The notes under the pieces were generated by a model. That model saw only the letters and a program-made list of their open reading frames with translations, did not search any database and had not been told where the DNA came from. The translations under genes and the position numbers were made by a program. This document shows, piece after piece, positions 11,334-18,015 of a stretch of DNA of 64,000 bases (positions within the stretch are counted from its first letter, which is position 1; each line of letters opens with the position of its first letter). Origin of the DNA: Planococcus shixiaomingii (GTDB lineage: Bacteria; Bacillota; Bacilli; Bacillales_A; Planococcaceae); the NCBI RefSeq assembly GCF_030413615.1, contig NZ_CP129236.1:101001-165000 (forward strand), in the 5' to 3' direction.

Positions 11334-12082
11334 GCGAAGAACTAGCACCAGAAATTATCGGCGGCAAAAATCCGGTTCTTGAAGCGCTGCGGGCGGACCG
11401 GGATATCAATAAAATTTGGGTAGCCGAAGGCGTCCAGAAAAAAGGCATCACGGAATTGCTGCAGCTGGCAAAAGAGAAAGGTGTTTTGGTTCAGTTTGTG
11501 CCAAAGAAGAAAATTGACGGCCTGACCGATTCGAATCACCAGGGGATTGCGGCGGCTGTTGCCGCCTATAACTATGCCGAACTTGACGATTTATTTGCGG
11601 CAGCAAGCTCCCGCTCGGAAGATCCGTTCTTCTTAATTTTAGACGAACTGGAAGACCCGCATAACCTCGGTTCCATCATGCGGACAGCTGACGCGATTGG
11701 GGTCCATGGGTTGATTATTCCAAAACGGCGGGCAGTTGGTTTAACAGCGGTCGTGGCGAAATCTTCAACTGGAGCTATAGAACACATTCCGGTAGTCCGT
11801 GTCACGAATTTATCGCAGACAGTCGACGAATTGAAAAAACGCGGTGTATGGATTGCCGGAACCGATGCGAAAGAATCGGTGGATTATCGTCAGATGGATG
11901 CTGCACTGCCGCTTGCTGTCATTATCGGAAGCGAAGGCAAGGGCATGAGCCGGGTATTGCGGGACAAATGCGATTTCCTATACCAGCTGCCAATGGTTGG
12001 GCATGTGACGTCGCTAAATGCATCCGTTGCTGCAAGCTTGTTGATGTACGAAGTTTATAGAAAGCGTCATCCGCTCGGGTAA
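11330..12082 (+). CDS. rlmB: 23S rRNA (guanosine-2'-O)-methyltransferase RlmB / TrmH family
   Basis: This SPOUT-family enzyme 2'-O-methylates guanosine in 23S rRNA with S-adenosylmethionine. The N-terminal substrate-binding domain starts with [14 protein letters not shown], and the C-terminal knotted domain carries [25 protein letters not shown] and [12 protein letters not shown]. Length is 250 residues. It is coupled to mrnC and followed closely by rae1, a cluster of RNA-maturation genes. Confidence 0.93.
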   Translation: MSEELAPEIIGGKNPVLEALRADRDINKIWVAEGVQKKGITELLQLAKEKGVLVQFVPKKKIDGLTDSNHQGIAAAVAAYNYAELDDLFAAASSRSEDPFFLILDELEDPHNLGSIMRTADAIGVHGLIIPKRRAVGLTAVVAKSSTGAIEHIPVVRVTNLSQTVDELKKRGVWIAGTDAKESVDYRQMDAALPLAVIIGSEGKGMSRVLRDKCDFLYQLPMVGHVTSLNASVAASLLMYEVYRKRHPLG

Positions 12083-12087
12083 AGGCC

Positions 12088-12597
12088 ATGAACATTCTGC
12101 TGGTTGATGGATACAATATCATTGGTGATTGGATGGAGCTCAAAGAATTAAAGAAGGACAAATTAGCGGATGCGAGAGACCGTCTGATTGAACAGATGGC
12201 CGAGTATCGAAGTTATAAAGGCTGGCGCGTTATTATCGTGTTTGACGCGCACCTGGTCCCTGGAATCGAAGCAAAAAACAAGCATCATGACGTTGAAGTC
12301 ATTTTCACGCGAGAAAGTGAAACAGCGGATGAGCGAATTGAAAAACTTGCGTCGAGTTTGAAGACGCGGCGCGATCAAATATATGTGGCTACTTCCGATT
12401 CAACAGAACAATCGGTTATTTTCGCTAAAGGGGCACTACGGATTTCTGCGCGTGAACTAGAAATCGAAATGGTAGAAATCCAGAAGAAAATTACAAAAAG
12501 GGTTAAAGAAATCCAGGAACAGCGAAAGCCGTCCAAACTTCCATTAACTGAAGAAATAGAAGAAATTTTCGAAAAATGGAGACGCGGAGAGAAATGA
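12088..12597 (+). CDS. rae1: Ribosome-associated endoribonuclease Rae1 (YacP, NYN domain)
   Basis: Rae1 belongs to the NYN/PIN-like nucleases and in B. subtilis cleaves mRNA in the ribosomal A site. The 169-residue protein begins with the NYN signature NILLVDGYNIIGDW and has the acidic motif VIIVFDAH and the TSDSTEQ segment. A lysine-rich C-terminal helix follows. It lies 5 bp after rlmB and ends immediately before the sigH promoter. Confidence 0.9.
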   Translation: MNILLVDGYNIIGDWMELKELKKDKLADARDRLIEQMAEYRSYKGWRVIIVFDAHLVPGIEAKNKHHDVEVIFTRESETADERIEKLASSLKTRRDQIYVATSDSTEQSVIFAKGALRISARELEIEMVEIQKKITKRVKEIQEQRKPSKLPLTEEIEEIFEKWRRGEK

Positions 12598-12601
12598 ACG
12601 G

Positions 12602-12631
12602 TTGACGCTCAAAATTTTCTTCCTGTATACT
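12602..12631 (+). promoter_or_regulatory. SigA-type promoter of sigH
   Basis: TTGACG (12602-12607) and TATACT (12626-12631) are separated by 18 bp, 37 bp upstream of the sigH GTG start. Confidence 0.72.
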
Positions 12632-12667
12632 GATAATATCGAGGCTCGCGCAACCGGAGGGATACCC

Positions 12668-13318
12668 GTGGGAAATCATGAGCAAGTTCAACCCCAACGA
12701 TTTACAGAAATGACAGACGAAGAACTTGTCAGTTTAGTCCACAGCGGAAATACTGAAGCCTTGGATTTTTTAATCACGAAGTTTCGGCATTTCGTACGCA
12801 TGAAAGCCCGTTCTTATTTTTTGATTGGTGCTGACAAAGAGGACATCATTCAAGAAGGCATGATTGGTTTGTATAAAGCAATCCGTGATTTTCGCAGCGA
12901 CAAGCTGTCTTCGTTCCGGGCATTTGCTGAATTGTGCATCATCCGGCAAATTATCACAGCCATTAAAACTGCGACAAGACAAAAACATATTCCGTTAAAT
13001 TCATACGTATCGCTTGATAAACCCATTTATGATGAGGAATCTGACCGCACATTAATGGATGTGCTGACCGGGAATGCAGTAGACGACCCGGAAGAATTAA
13101 TGATTAATAACGAAGAATTTCTGTATATGGAAGAGAAAATGGGAGAAGTGCTAAGTGATTTCGAGCGTGAGGTATTGACCTATTATTTAGATGGCCAATC
13201 CTATCAGGAAATTTCAGAGAAGCTAGGCCGGCATGTTAAATCGATCGATAACGCATTGCAGCGGGTAAAGCGGAAACTGGAGCGCCACTTGCAGACAAAT
13301 GAAACCGGAACCACTTAA
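12668..13318 (+). CDS. sigH: RNA polymerase sigma factor SigH
   Basis: SigH is the alternative sigma factor for the transition to stationary phase and competence. Region 2 (FLITKFRHFVRMKARSYFLI and EDIIQEGMIGLYKAIRDF) and region 4 (YLDGQSYQEISEKLGRHVKS) are well conserved. The GTG at 12668 is chosen because GGAGGG lies 6 nt upstream and it gives 216 residues; the reading frame stays open to an ATG at 12602 that sits inside the -35 box. SigH is kept although no sporulation genes are seen in the window. Confidence 0.93.
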   Translation: MGNHEQVQPQRFTEMTDEELVSLVHSGNTEALDFLITKFRHFVRMKARSYFLIGADKEDIIQEGMIGLYKAIRDFRSDKLSSFRAFAELCIIRQIITAIKTATRQKHIPLNSYVSLDKPIYDEESDRTLMDVLTGNAVDDPEELMINNEEFLYMEEKMGEVLSDFEREVLTYYLDGQSYQEISEKLGRHVKSIDNALQRVKRKLERHLQTNETGTT

Positions 13319-13353
13319 GGTCCGGTTGACAGGTTAGTTTTAAGGTGATAACC
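13303..13353 (+). promoter_or_regulatory. Hairpin at the sigH end and promoter of rpmG
   Basis: AACCGGA/TCCGGTT (13303-13309 and 13321-13327) forms a hairpin spanning the sigH stop, without a T-run. The last bases of the stem are part of TTGACA (13326-13331), which with GATAAC (13348-13353, 16-bp spacing) makes a promoter for rpmG-secE. It closely resembles the rpsL promoter. Confidence 0.6.
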
Positions 13354-13388
13354 TTGAAAAAGCTGCAAACTCGAATAGGATGAGGGAA

Positions 13389-13535
13389 ATGGCTAAAAAA
13401 ATCGTTTTAAGCTGCTCGAAATGTGCTTCACGCAACTATACGGTTCCAGCGAAAGCAGAGCCAAGCACCCGTTTGGAACTCAAAAAATTCTGTGCTCATT
13501 GCAACGAGCATACCGTGCATAAACAAACGATATGA
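13389..13535 (+). CDS. rpmG: 50S ribosomal protein L33 (zinc-ribbon form)
   Basis: This 48-residue large-subunit protein is too short for many gene callers. It reads MAKKIVLSCSKCASRNY and ends with CAHCNEHTVHKQTI, so it carries both CxxC pairs of the zinc-binding (C+) form. GAGGG precedes the ATG. The rpmG-secE-nusG order is the usual one in Bacillales. Confidence 0.93.
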   Translation: MAKKIVLSCSKCASRNYTVPAKAEPSTRLELKKFCAHCNEHTVHKQTI

Positions 13536-13594
13536 ATTTTACTTGAATGCCGGACGATATAGAGTGATTTTGAAATTCGGAGGTTTTTTAAATA

Positions 13595-13780
13595 ATGGGT
13601 AACATTGGTGGGTTCTTTAATAATGTTCTTTCAGAAATGAGAAAAGTCAGCTGGCCGAAACGCAAAGAGTTAACTCGCTATACGATTGTTGTTCTATCAA
13701 CCTGTATTTTCATGGCACTCTTTTTCGCTTTGGTCGATACAGGTATTTCAGCAGCAGTCCGCTGGTTCTTAGCACTTTAA
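13595..13780 (+). CDS. secE: Preprotein translocase subunit SecE
   Basis: SecE is the small clamp subunit of the SecYEG channel. The 61-residue single-span form is typical of Firmicutes: an amphipathic helix with FFNNVLSEMRKVSWPKRKEL and one membrane segment near residues 30-55. GGAGG lies 11 nt upstream of the ATG. Confidence 0.94.
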   Translation: MGNIGGFFNNVLSEMRKVSWPKRKELTRYTIVVLSTCIFMALFFALVDTGISAAVRWFLAL

Positions 13781-13808
13781 GCCAACAAGAATAACGAATA
13801 AAAAATAG

Positions 13809-13836
13809 CCCGTTATTCTATGCGAACGGGTTTTTT
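13809..13836 (+). terminator. Terminator or attenuator between secE and nusG
   Basis: CCCGTT (13809-13814) pairs with AACGGG (13825-13830) and is followed by TTTTTT. It sits 43 bp before the nusG start with no promoter visible between them, so it probably reduces rather than ends transcription into nusG. Confidence 0.75.
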
Positions 13837-13878
13837 AATTTGGGGAAAAGGAGGGATGGACGTTCAGTCCGCGCAATT

Positions 13879-14412
13879 ATGGAAAAAAATTGGTACGTAG
13901 TTCACACTTATTCTGGCTATGAAAACAAAGTGAAAGCAAACTTGGAAAAGCGTGTTGAAACAATGGGCATGGAAGATCTTATCTTCCGCGTCATCATTCC
14001 AGAAGAACAAGAAACAGACTTTAAAGACGGCAAAAAACGTACAGTTATGCGCAAAACTTTCCCGGGGTACGTGTTAGTTGAATTGATTATGACGGATGAA
14101 TCTTGGTATGTAGTACGTAATACACCAGGAGTTACCGGCTTTATCGGCTCATCAGGCGGCGGTGCAAAACCGACTCCGCTTTTAGATGAAGAAGTTGAGT
14201 TCATCTTGAAACAAATGGGTATGGCAGGGCGCAAGTTGGATATTGACTTTGCAGTCAGTGACACGGTCGAAGTAATGGAAGGGCCGTTTGCTAACTTCCA
14301 AGGCAAAGTAGAAGAAATCGATGAAACAAAAGGCAAAGTCAAAGTGTCGATCGATATCTTTGGCCGGGAAACAAAAATGGAATTGGATTTCGAGCAAGTT
14401 CAGAAGGTATAA
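13879..14412 (+). CDS. nusG: Transcription termination/antitermination factor NusG
   Basis: NusG binds RNA polymerase and couples transcription with translation and pausing. The N-terminal NGN domain starts MEKNWYVVHTYSGYENKVK and the C-terminal KOW domain is at about 125-175 (GPFANFQGKVEEID). ATG 13879 gives 177 residues, the family length. The only strong SD (AAGGAGG, 13848-13854) lies 24 nt upstream. The frame is open back to a TTG at 13840, but homology supports 13879. Confidence 0.92.
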   Translation: MEKNWYVVHTYSGYENKVKANLEKRVETMGMEDLIFRVIIPEEQETDFKDGKKRTVMRKTFPGYVLVELIMTDESWYVVRNTPGVTGFIGSSGGGAKPTPLLDEEVEFILKQMGMAGRKLDIDFAVSDTVEVMEGPFANFQGKVEEIDETKGKVKVSIDIFGRETKMELDFEQVQKV

Positions 14413-14543
14413 AGAGAAACTTTACTCAGCGGGGCATTGTTCCCAGCGGAATGTTAGTTGATCCAATCGAGTTTCTAAGGTCTGTAGTCTCCTGCTAAAA
14501 AAAGTGGAAGTCCTACTGTCCACTAATACAGGATAAAAACCAC
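14413..14543. other. nusG-rplK spacer with an inverted repeat of unknown role
   Basis: No gene is visible in this part of the spacer. AGTGGA (14503-14508) and TCCACT (14519-14524) form a hairpin, extended by CCTG/CAGG farther out at 14491-14494 and 14528-14531. There is no T-run, so it is not a standard terminator. Confidence 0.4.
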
Positions 14544-14572
14544 TTGCTATTCTTTTTCATCAGTGTTATTAT
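14544..14572 (+). promoter_or_regulatory. Promoter of rplK
   Basis: TTGCTA (14544-14549) and TATTAT (14567-14572) are 17 bp apart with an extended -10 (TGT before the box). Transcription would start near 14580, leaving a leader of about 120 nt before rplK. Confidence 0.75.
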
Positions 14573-14649
14573 TTCATAGGTCAGACTGTCAGAGTACCAT
14601 CTGTACATTTTAACTAATTCTATCAATAATGTTGATAGACGGATATTGA

Positions 14650-14675
14650 GTGGGAGGGGAAACCCTATTACCACA
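14650..14675 (+). promoter_or_regulatory. Candidate L1-binding leader motif upstream of rplK
   Basis: GTGGGAGG (14650-14657) and ACCACA (14670-14675) bracket a short inner helix GGG-AAA-CCC. The outer helix is GTGG/CCAC with an asymmetric internal loop. The same motif recurs before rplA at 15191-15216. L1 repression of the L11 operon is established in E. coli; binding here is inferred. Confidence 0.5.
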
Positions 14676-14700
14676 TCACGGACTTAAGGAGGTGTGTTTC

Positions 14701-15126
14701 GTGGCTAAAAAAGTTATTAAAGTTGTAAAATTGCAGATTCCTGCAGCAAAAGCAAATCCAGCGCCACCGGTTGGTCCAGCATTGGGTCAAGCAGGTGTTA
14801 ACATCATGGGCTTCTGTAAAGAATTCAACGCGCGTACTGCAGAACAAGCAGGACTTATTATTCCGGTTGAGATTTCAGTATTTGAAGACCGTTCATTTAC
14901 TTTCATTACGAAAACTCCACCCGCTGCAGTTCTTTTGAAAAAAGCAGCTGGTATCGAGTCAGGTTCAGGCGAACCTAACCGCAATAAAGTAGCGACTGTG
15001 AAACGCGATGTAGTTCGCGAAATCGCAGAAACTAAAATGCCAGATCTAAACGCTGCTTCAGTTGAAGCTGCTATGTTGATGGTTGAAGGTACTGCTCGCA
15101 GCATGGGCATTACAATCGAAGACTAA
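14701..15126 (+). CDS. rplK: 50S ribosomal protein L11
   Basis: L11 forms the GTPase-associated centre stalk base. The 141-residue protein starts with GTG at 14701 behind AAGGAGGTG; the frame stays open upstream to 14650, but that part is the leader motif and matches no L11. [20 protein letters not shown] and the C-terminal [13 protein letters not shown] are typical. Confidence 0.95.
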   Translation: MAKKVIKVVKLQIPAAKANPAPPVGPALGQAGVNIMGFCKEFNARTAEQAGLIIPVEISVFEDRSFTFITKTPPAAVLLKKAAGIESGSGEPNRNKVATVKRDVVREIAETKMPDLNAASVEAAMLMVEGTARSMGITIED

Positions 15127-15149
15127 TTATTAGTAGTTGTTTTTGGATG

Positions 15150-15216
15150 GGTTGCGCCGCGTTCGTCATTGAACCGCGCAGCCTTTAATCGTGGGAGGCT
15201 TACACCGTTAGACCAC
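15150..15216 (+). promoter_or_regulatory. rplA leader: strong hairpin plus repeated L1-like motif
   Basis: A bulged hairpin spans 15150-15183 (GTTC/GAAC at its top). It is followed by GTGGGAGG (15191-15198) and CCAC (15213-15216), the same arrangement as in front of rplK. The motif sits about 20 nt before the rplA start and could mask translation. Confidence 0.5.
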
Positions 15217-15235
15217 AACAAGGAGGACATTTAAA

Positions 15236-15934
15236 ATGGCTAAAACAAGCAAAAAAATGCAAGAAGCAGCAAAACTAATTGACCGTTCTAAACTCTACAA
15301 CGCAACAGAAGCAATCGAACTAGCGAAAAAAACTAGCACGGTTAACTTTGACGCAACAGTAGAAGTAGCTTTCCGTCTTGGAATTGATACTCGTAAAAAC
15401 GATCAGCAAATCCGTGGAGCAGTAGTGCTTCCAAACGGTACTGGTAAAACTCAAAGCGTTTTGGTTTTTGCTAAAGGCGACAAAATTAAAGAAGCTGAAG
15501 CTGCAGGCGCTGACTTTGTTGGCGATGCTGAATATATCCAAAAAATCCAACAAGGATGGTTTGACTTCGACGTGATCGTAGCAACTCCTGATATGATGGG
15601 TGAAGTTGGTAAACTTGGACGCGTTTTAGGACCAAAAGGCTTAATGCCAAACCCTAAAACTGGCACGGTTACATTTGATGTAACTAAAGCTGTTCAAGAA
15701 ATCAAAGCTGGTAAAGTGGAATACCGTGCAGACAAAACTGGTATCATCCATGCTCCAATCGGAAAAGTTTCTTTCGATGACAGCAAACTAGCTGAAAACT
15801 TAGCGGCAATCTTCGAGGTAGTACAAAAAGCGAAGCCGTCGGCTGCTAAAGGTACTTACATGAAATCGTTGAATGTTACAACTACAATGGGTCCTGCTGT
15901 TAAAGTAGACACTAACACTGTAATCGCTAAATAA
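15236..15934 (+). CDS. rplA: 50S ribosomal protein L1
   Basis: L1 binds the mobile 23S rRNA stalk beside the E site and is a known translational repressor of its own operon in E. coli. The 232-residue protein has the signature [21 protein letters not shown]. The SD AAGGAGGA is well placed. It is co-transcribed with rplK; a new strong promoter begins five bases after its stop. Confidence 0.96.
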   Translation: MAKTSKKMQEAAKLIDRSKLYNATEAIELAKKTSTVNFDATVEVAFRLGIDTRKNDQQIRGAVVLPNGTGKTQSVLVFAKGDKIKEAEAAGADFVGDAEYIQKIQQGWFDFDVIVATPDMMGEVGKLGRVLGPKGLMPNPKTGTVTFDVTKAVQEIKAGKVEYRADKTGIIHAPIGKVSFDDSKLAENLAAIFEVVQKAKPSAAKGTYMKSLNVTTTMGPAVKVDTNTVIAK

Positions 15935-15938
15935 TATA

Positions 15939-15967
15939 TTGACATTTTATTTCTCCTTTGCTACAAT
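15939..15967 (+). promoter_or_regulatory. Strong promoter of rplJ-rplL
   Basis: Perfect TTGACA (15939-15944), a 17-bp spacer and TACAAT (15962-15967). Confidence 0.88.
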
Positions 15968-15973
15968 AGCGGA

Positions 15974-16163
15974 GTTGTGAAATATCCATTTGTACCGCAG
16001 ACAGCAGGGGCGCTAGCCGCTTAATTTATCCCTGCCGAGGACATGATGAATTCAGTAAACATCTTTTTGATGCTGACTTTATGCCTCTGTGTCTGTTAAA
16101 AGACCAGAGGCTTTTCTTATGTTGGGAAACGGTATAAGTGAAAAATCTATAGGAGGTGCCAAA
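15974..16163 (+). promoter_or_regulatory. L10 leader RNA (rplJ autoregulation)
   Basis: The approximately 190-nt leader between the promoter and rplJ holds several helices. It ends with a terminator-like hairpin GCCTCTG (16083-16089)/CAGAGGC (16105-16111) followed by TTTTCTT. Position and architecture match the L10 leader of Firmicutes, where the L10(L12)4 complex binds the mRNA. Assignment is by context, not by covariance search. Confidence 0.8.
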
Positions 16164-16664
16164 ATGAGCAAAGCAGTTGAAACGAAAAAAGTTGTCGTAC
16201 AAACAATCGCTGATAAATTCGGTGCTGCAGCTTCGGTTGTAGTTGTTGATTATCGCGGATTGAATGTTGCCCAACTTACAGAACTTCGCAAACAGCTTCG
16301 TGAAGAAGGAATTGAGTTTAAAGTTTACAAAAACTCAATGACTCGCCGTGCGACAGAAATGCACGGACTTGAAGCGATCAACGAACACTTTGTAGGTCCA
16401 AACGCCATTGCATTTTCAAACGAAGATGTAGTAGCGCCAGCGAGAATCATCAACGATTTCGCTAAAAAGAACGAAGCACTTGAAATTAAAGCAGGTATTA
16501 TTGAAGGCACGATCGCATCAGCAGATGAGGTTAAAGCGTTGGCAGAACTTCCATCACGCGAAGGCCTACTTTCTATGCTACTCAGCGTACTTCAAGCTCC
16601 AATCCGCAACTTTGCTGCTACTACAAAAGCAGTTGCAGATTCAAAAGAAGAACAAGGCGCTTAA
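16164..16664 (+). CDS. rplJ: 50S ribosomal protein L10
   Basis: L10 anchors the L7/L12 dimers on the ribosomal stalk. ATG 16164 follows AGGAGGTG and gives 166 residues; the frame runs upstream to 16089, but that stretch is leader [23 protein letters not shown] and the L12-binding C-terminal helix are present. Confidence 0.96.
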   Translation: MSKAVETKKVVVQTIADKFGAAASVVVVDYRGLNVAQLTELRKQLREEGIEFKVYKNSMTRRATEMHGLEAINEHFVGPNAIAFSNEDVVAPARIINDFAKKNEALEIKAGIIEGTIASADEVKALAELPSREGLLSMLLSVLQAPIRNFAATTKAVADSKEEQGA

Positions 16665-16716
16665 TAAGTTAGCCGGCTAGTTTTAAAAAATACCTAATCT
16701 ATAGGAGGAAATTATA

Positions 16717-17076
16717 ATGACACAAGAACAAATCTTAGACGCAATCAAAGAAATGACAGTTCTACAACTTAACGACCTAGTAAAAGCAATCGAAGAAGAG
16801 TTTGGCGTAACTGCTGCTGCTCCTGTTGCAGCTGCTGCAGGCGGCGCTGCTGTTGCTGAAGAGCAAACTGAATTTGATGTTATCCTTACTTCTGCAGGAG
16901 ACCAAAAAATCAAAGTTATCAAAGTAGTACGCGAAATCACTGGTCTTGGCTTGAAAGAAGCAAAAGGTCTTGTTGACGAAGCACCTAAAGCACTTAAAGA
17001 AGGCGTTTCTAAAGAAGATGCAGAAGAAATCAAAGGCAAACTTGAAGAAGTTGGCGCTGCAGTAGAAGTTAAGTAA
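16717..17076 (+). CDS. rplL: 50S ribosomal protein L7/L12
   Basis: This acidic stalk protein recruits translation GTPases. The 119 residues comprise the N-terminal dimerization helices, an Ala/Gly-rich hinge (about 35-50) and the C-terminal domain with [21 protein letters not shown] strong SD TAGGAGG precedes it, and a terminator follows. Confidence 0.96.
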   Translation: MTQEQILDAIKEMTVLQLNDLVKAIEEEFGVTAAAPVAAAAGGAAVAEEQTEFDVILTSAGDQKIKVIKVVREITGLGLKEAKGLVDEAPKALKEGVSKEDAEEIKGKLEEVGAAVEVK

Positions 17077-17102
17077 TTTTAAGAATTTAGTTAAAGACAG
17101 AA

Positions 17103-17135
17103 AAGCTCGTCAGTGCATACCGACGGGCTTTTTCT
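17103..17135 (+). terminator. Terminator after rplL
   Basis: AAGCTCGTC (17103-17111) pairs with GACGGGCTT (17122-17130) with one G-T pair, and a T-rich tail follows. Confidence 0.88.
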
Positions 17136-17197
17136 TCTTTTTAAATTTAATTGTAAAACTCATTGTAAGAAATGGATCAATGTAAGGGGGGCTTCAT

Positions 17198-17800
17198 ATG
17201 TCGCAACATTACTATTCCAAAAATCCTCAAACAAAAAGCAATCCTCGAGAATGGACTTACACATTGCGAGGCGAGAAGTTCCATTTCCATACAGACGCAG
17301 GCGTTTTCAGTAAAGGCGAAGTGGATTTCGGTTCGCGTTTATTGATTGAAGCGTTTCAAGACTCAGAAGTAGATGGGCCGCTGTTGGATGTAGGGTGTGG
17401 ATATGGACCGATCGGGATGGCAATTGCAAGAGCATTTCCTCAAAAAGAAGTCCATATGGTAGACGTCAATACACGCGCAATTGATTTGGCTAAAAGGAAT
17501 GCGGATAAAAACGGCATTCAAAATGTAGTAATTTATGAAAGTGATGGATTGGCTTCAGTGAAAGTCGAAGGGTTTTCAGCAATTTTAACAAACCCGCCGA
17601 TCCGCGCAGGGAAAGAAACGATTTTTCGCTTCTATGAAGAGGCCTATGACAAGATGGCAAGTGGCGGATCTTTATGGGTAGTAATCCAGAAAAAGCAGGG
17701 CGCTCCTTCAACGCAAGAAAAGTTGGAAGAACTTTTTGGGGAAGTACGGGTAGCTGACAAGAAGAAAGGTTACTTTATTTTTGAAGCAAGAAAAATTTGA
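17198..17800 (+). CDS. RsmC-like class I SAM methyltransferase (YbxB family)
   Basis: This 200-residue Rossmann-fold methyltransferase resembles the 16S rRNA guanine-N2 methyltransferases. The SAM-binding motif is LLDVGCGYGPIGMAIA (about residues 65-80) and the catalytic-type motif is TNPPIRAGK near 130. A GGGGGG tract precedes the ATG. The same gene sits between rplL and rpoB in B. subtilis (ybxB). The exact rRNA target is inferred only from the family. Confidence 0.88.
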   Translation: MSQHYYSKNPQTKSNPREWTYTLRGEKFHFHTDAGVFSKGEVDFGSRLLIEAFQDSEVDGPLLDVGCGYGPIGMAIARAFPQKEVHMVDVNTRAIDLAKRNADKNGIQNVVIYESDGLASVKVEGFSAILTNPPIRAGKETIFRFYEEAYDKMASGGSLWVVIQKKQGAPSTQEKLEELFGEVRVADKKKGYFIFEARKI

Positions 17801-17801
17801 C

Positions 17802-17828
17802 TTGACAAAACGCCTATGATATTATAAT
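17802..17828 (+). promoter_or_regulatory. Promoter of rpoB-rpoC
   Basis: TTGACA (17802-17807) is followed by TATAAT (17823-17828) with a short 15-bp spacer; a TAATAA at 17825-17830 gives 17 bp instead. It starts two bases after the preceding gene. Confidence 0.7.
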
Positions 17829-17908
17829 AAAATGCAAAATTTATTATTTTGAGGTCGTTTGCCCTTTTTCGGGCATGGCATGGCGACAGTGTGGATCACG
17901 TGTTAACC

Positions 17909-17949
17909 GAAAATGAGCTATATTTAGTCTCGTTTTCTTTTTGTCTTTT
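17909..17949 (+). terminator. Terminator-like hairpin in the rpoB leader
   Basis: GAAAATGAG (17909-17917) pairs with CTCGTTTTC (17929-17937) with one G-T pair and is followed by TTTTTGTCTTTT. It lies about 80 nt into the leader and 67 nt before the rpoB start, so it is a candidate attenuator. Confidence 0.6.
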
Positions 17950-18015
17950 CGATATCATACACTATTTAGTGGAAATCGCAAAGACCTATAATCGTTTTAT
18001 TGAGGGGTGAATAAG

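Noticed and set aside
14503..14524. Hairpin after nusG as a terminator
   Set aside because: There is no T-run after the stem; it is reported only as an inverted repeat.
14650..14700. N-terminal extension of rplK from GTG 14650
   Set aside because: This is the L1-like leader motif; homologous L11 starts at 14701 behind a strong SD.
17113..17313. 66-codon plus-strand frame overlapping the methyltransferase start
   Set aside because: It starts inside the rplL terminator and has no SD; the methyltransferase frame is supported by motifs.
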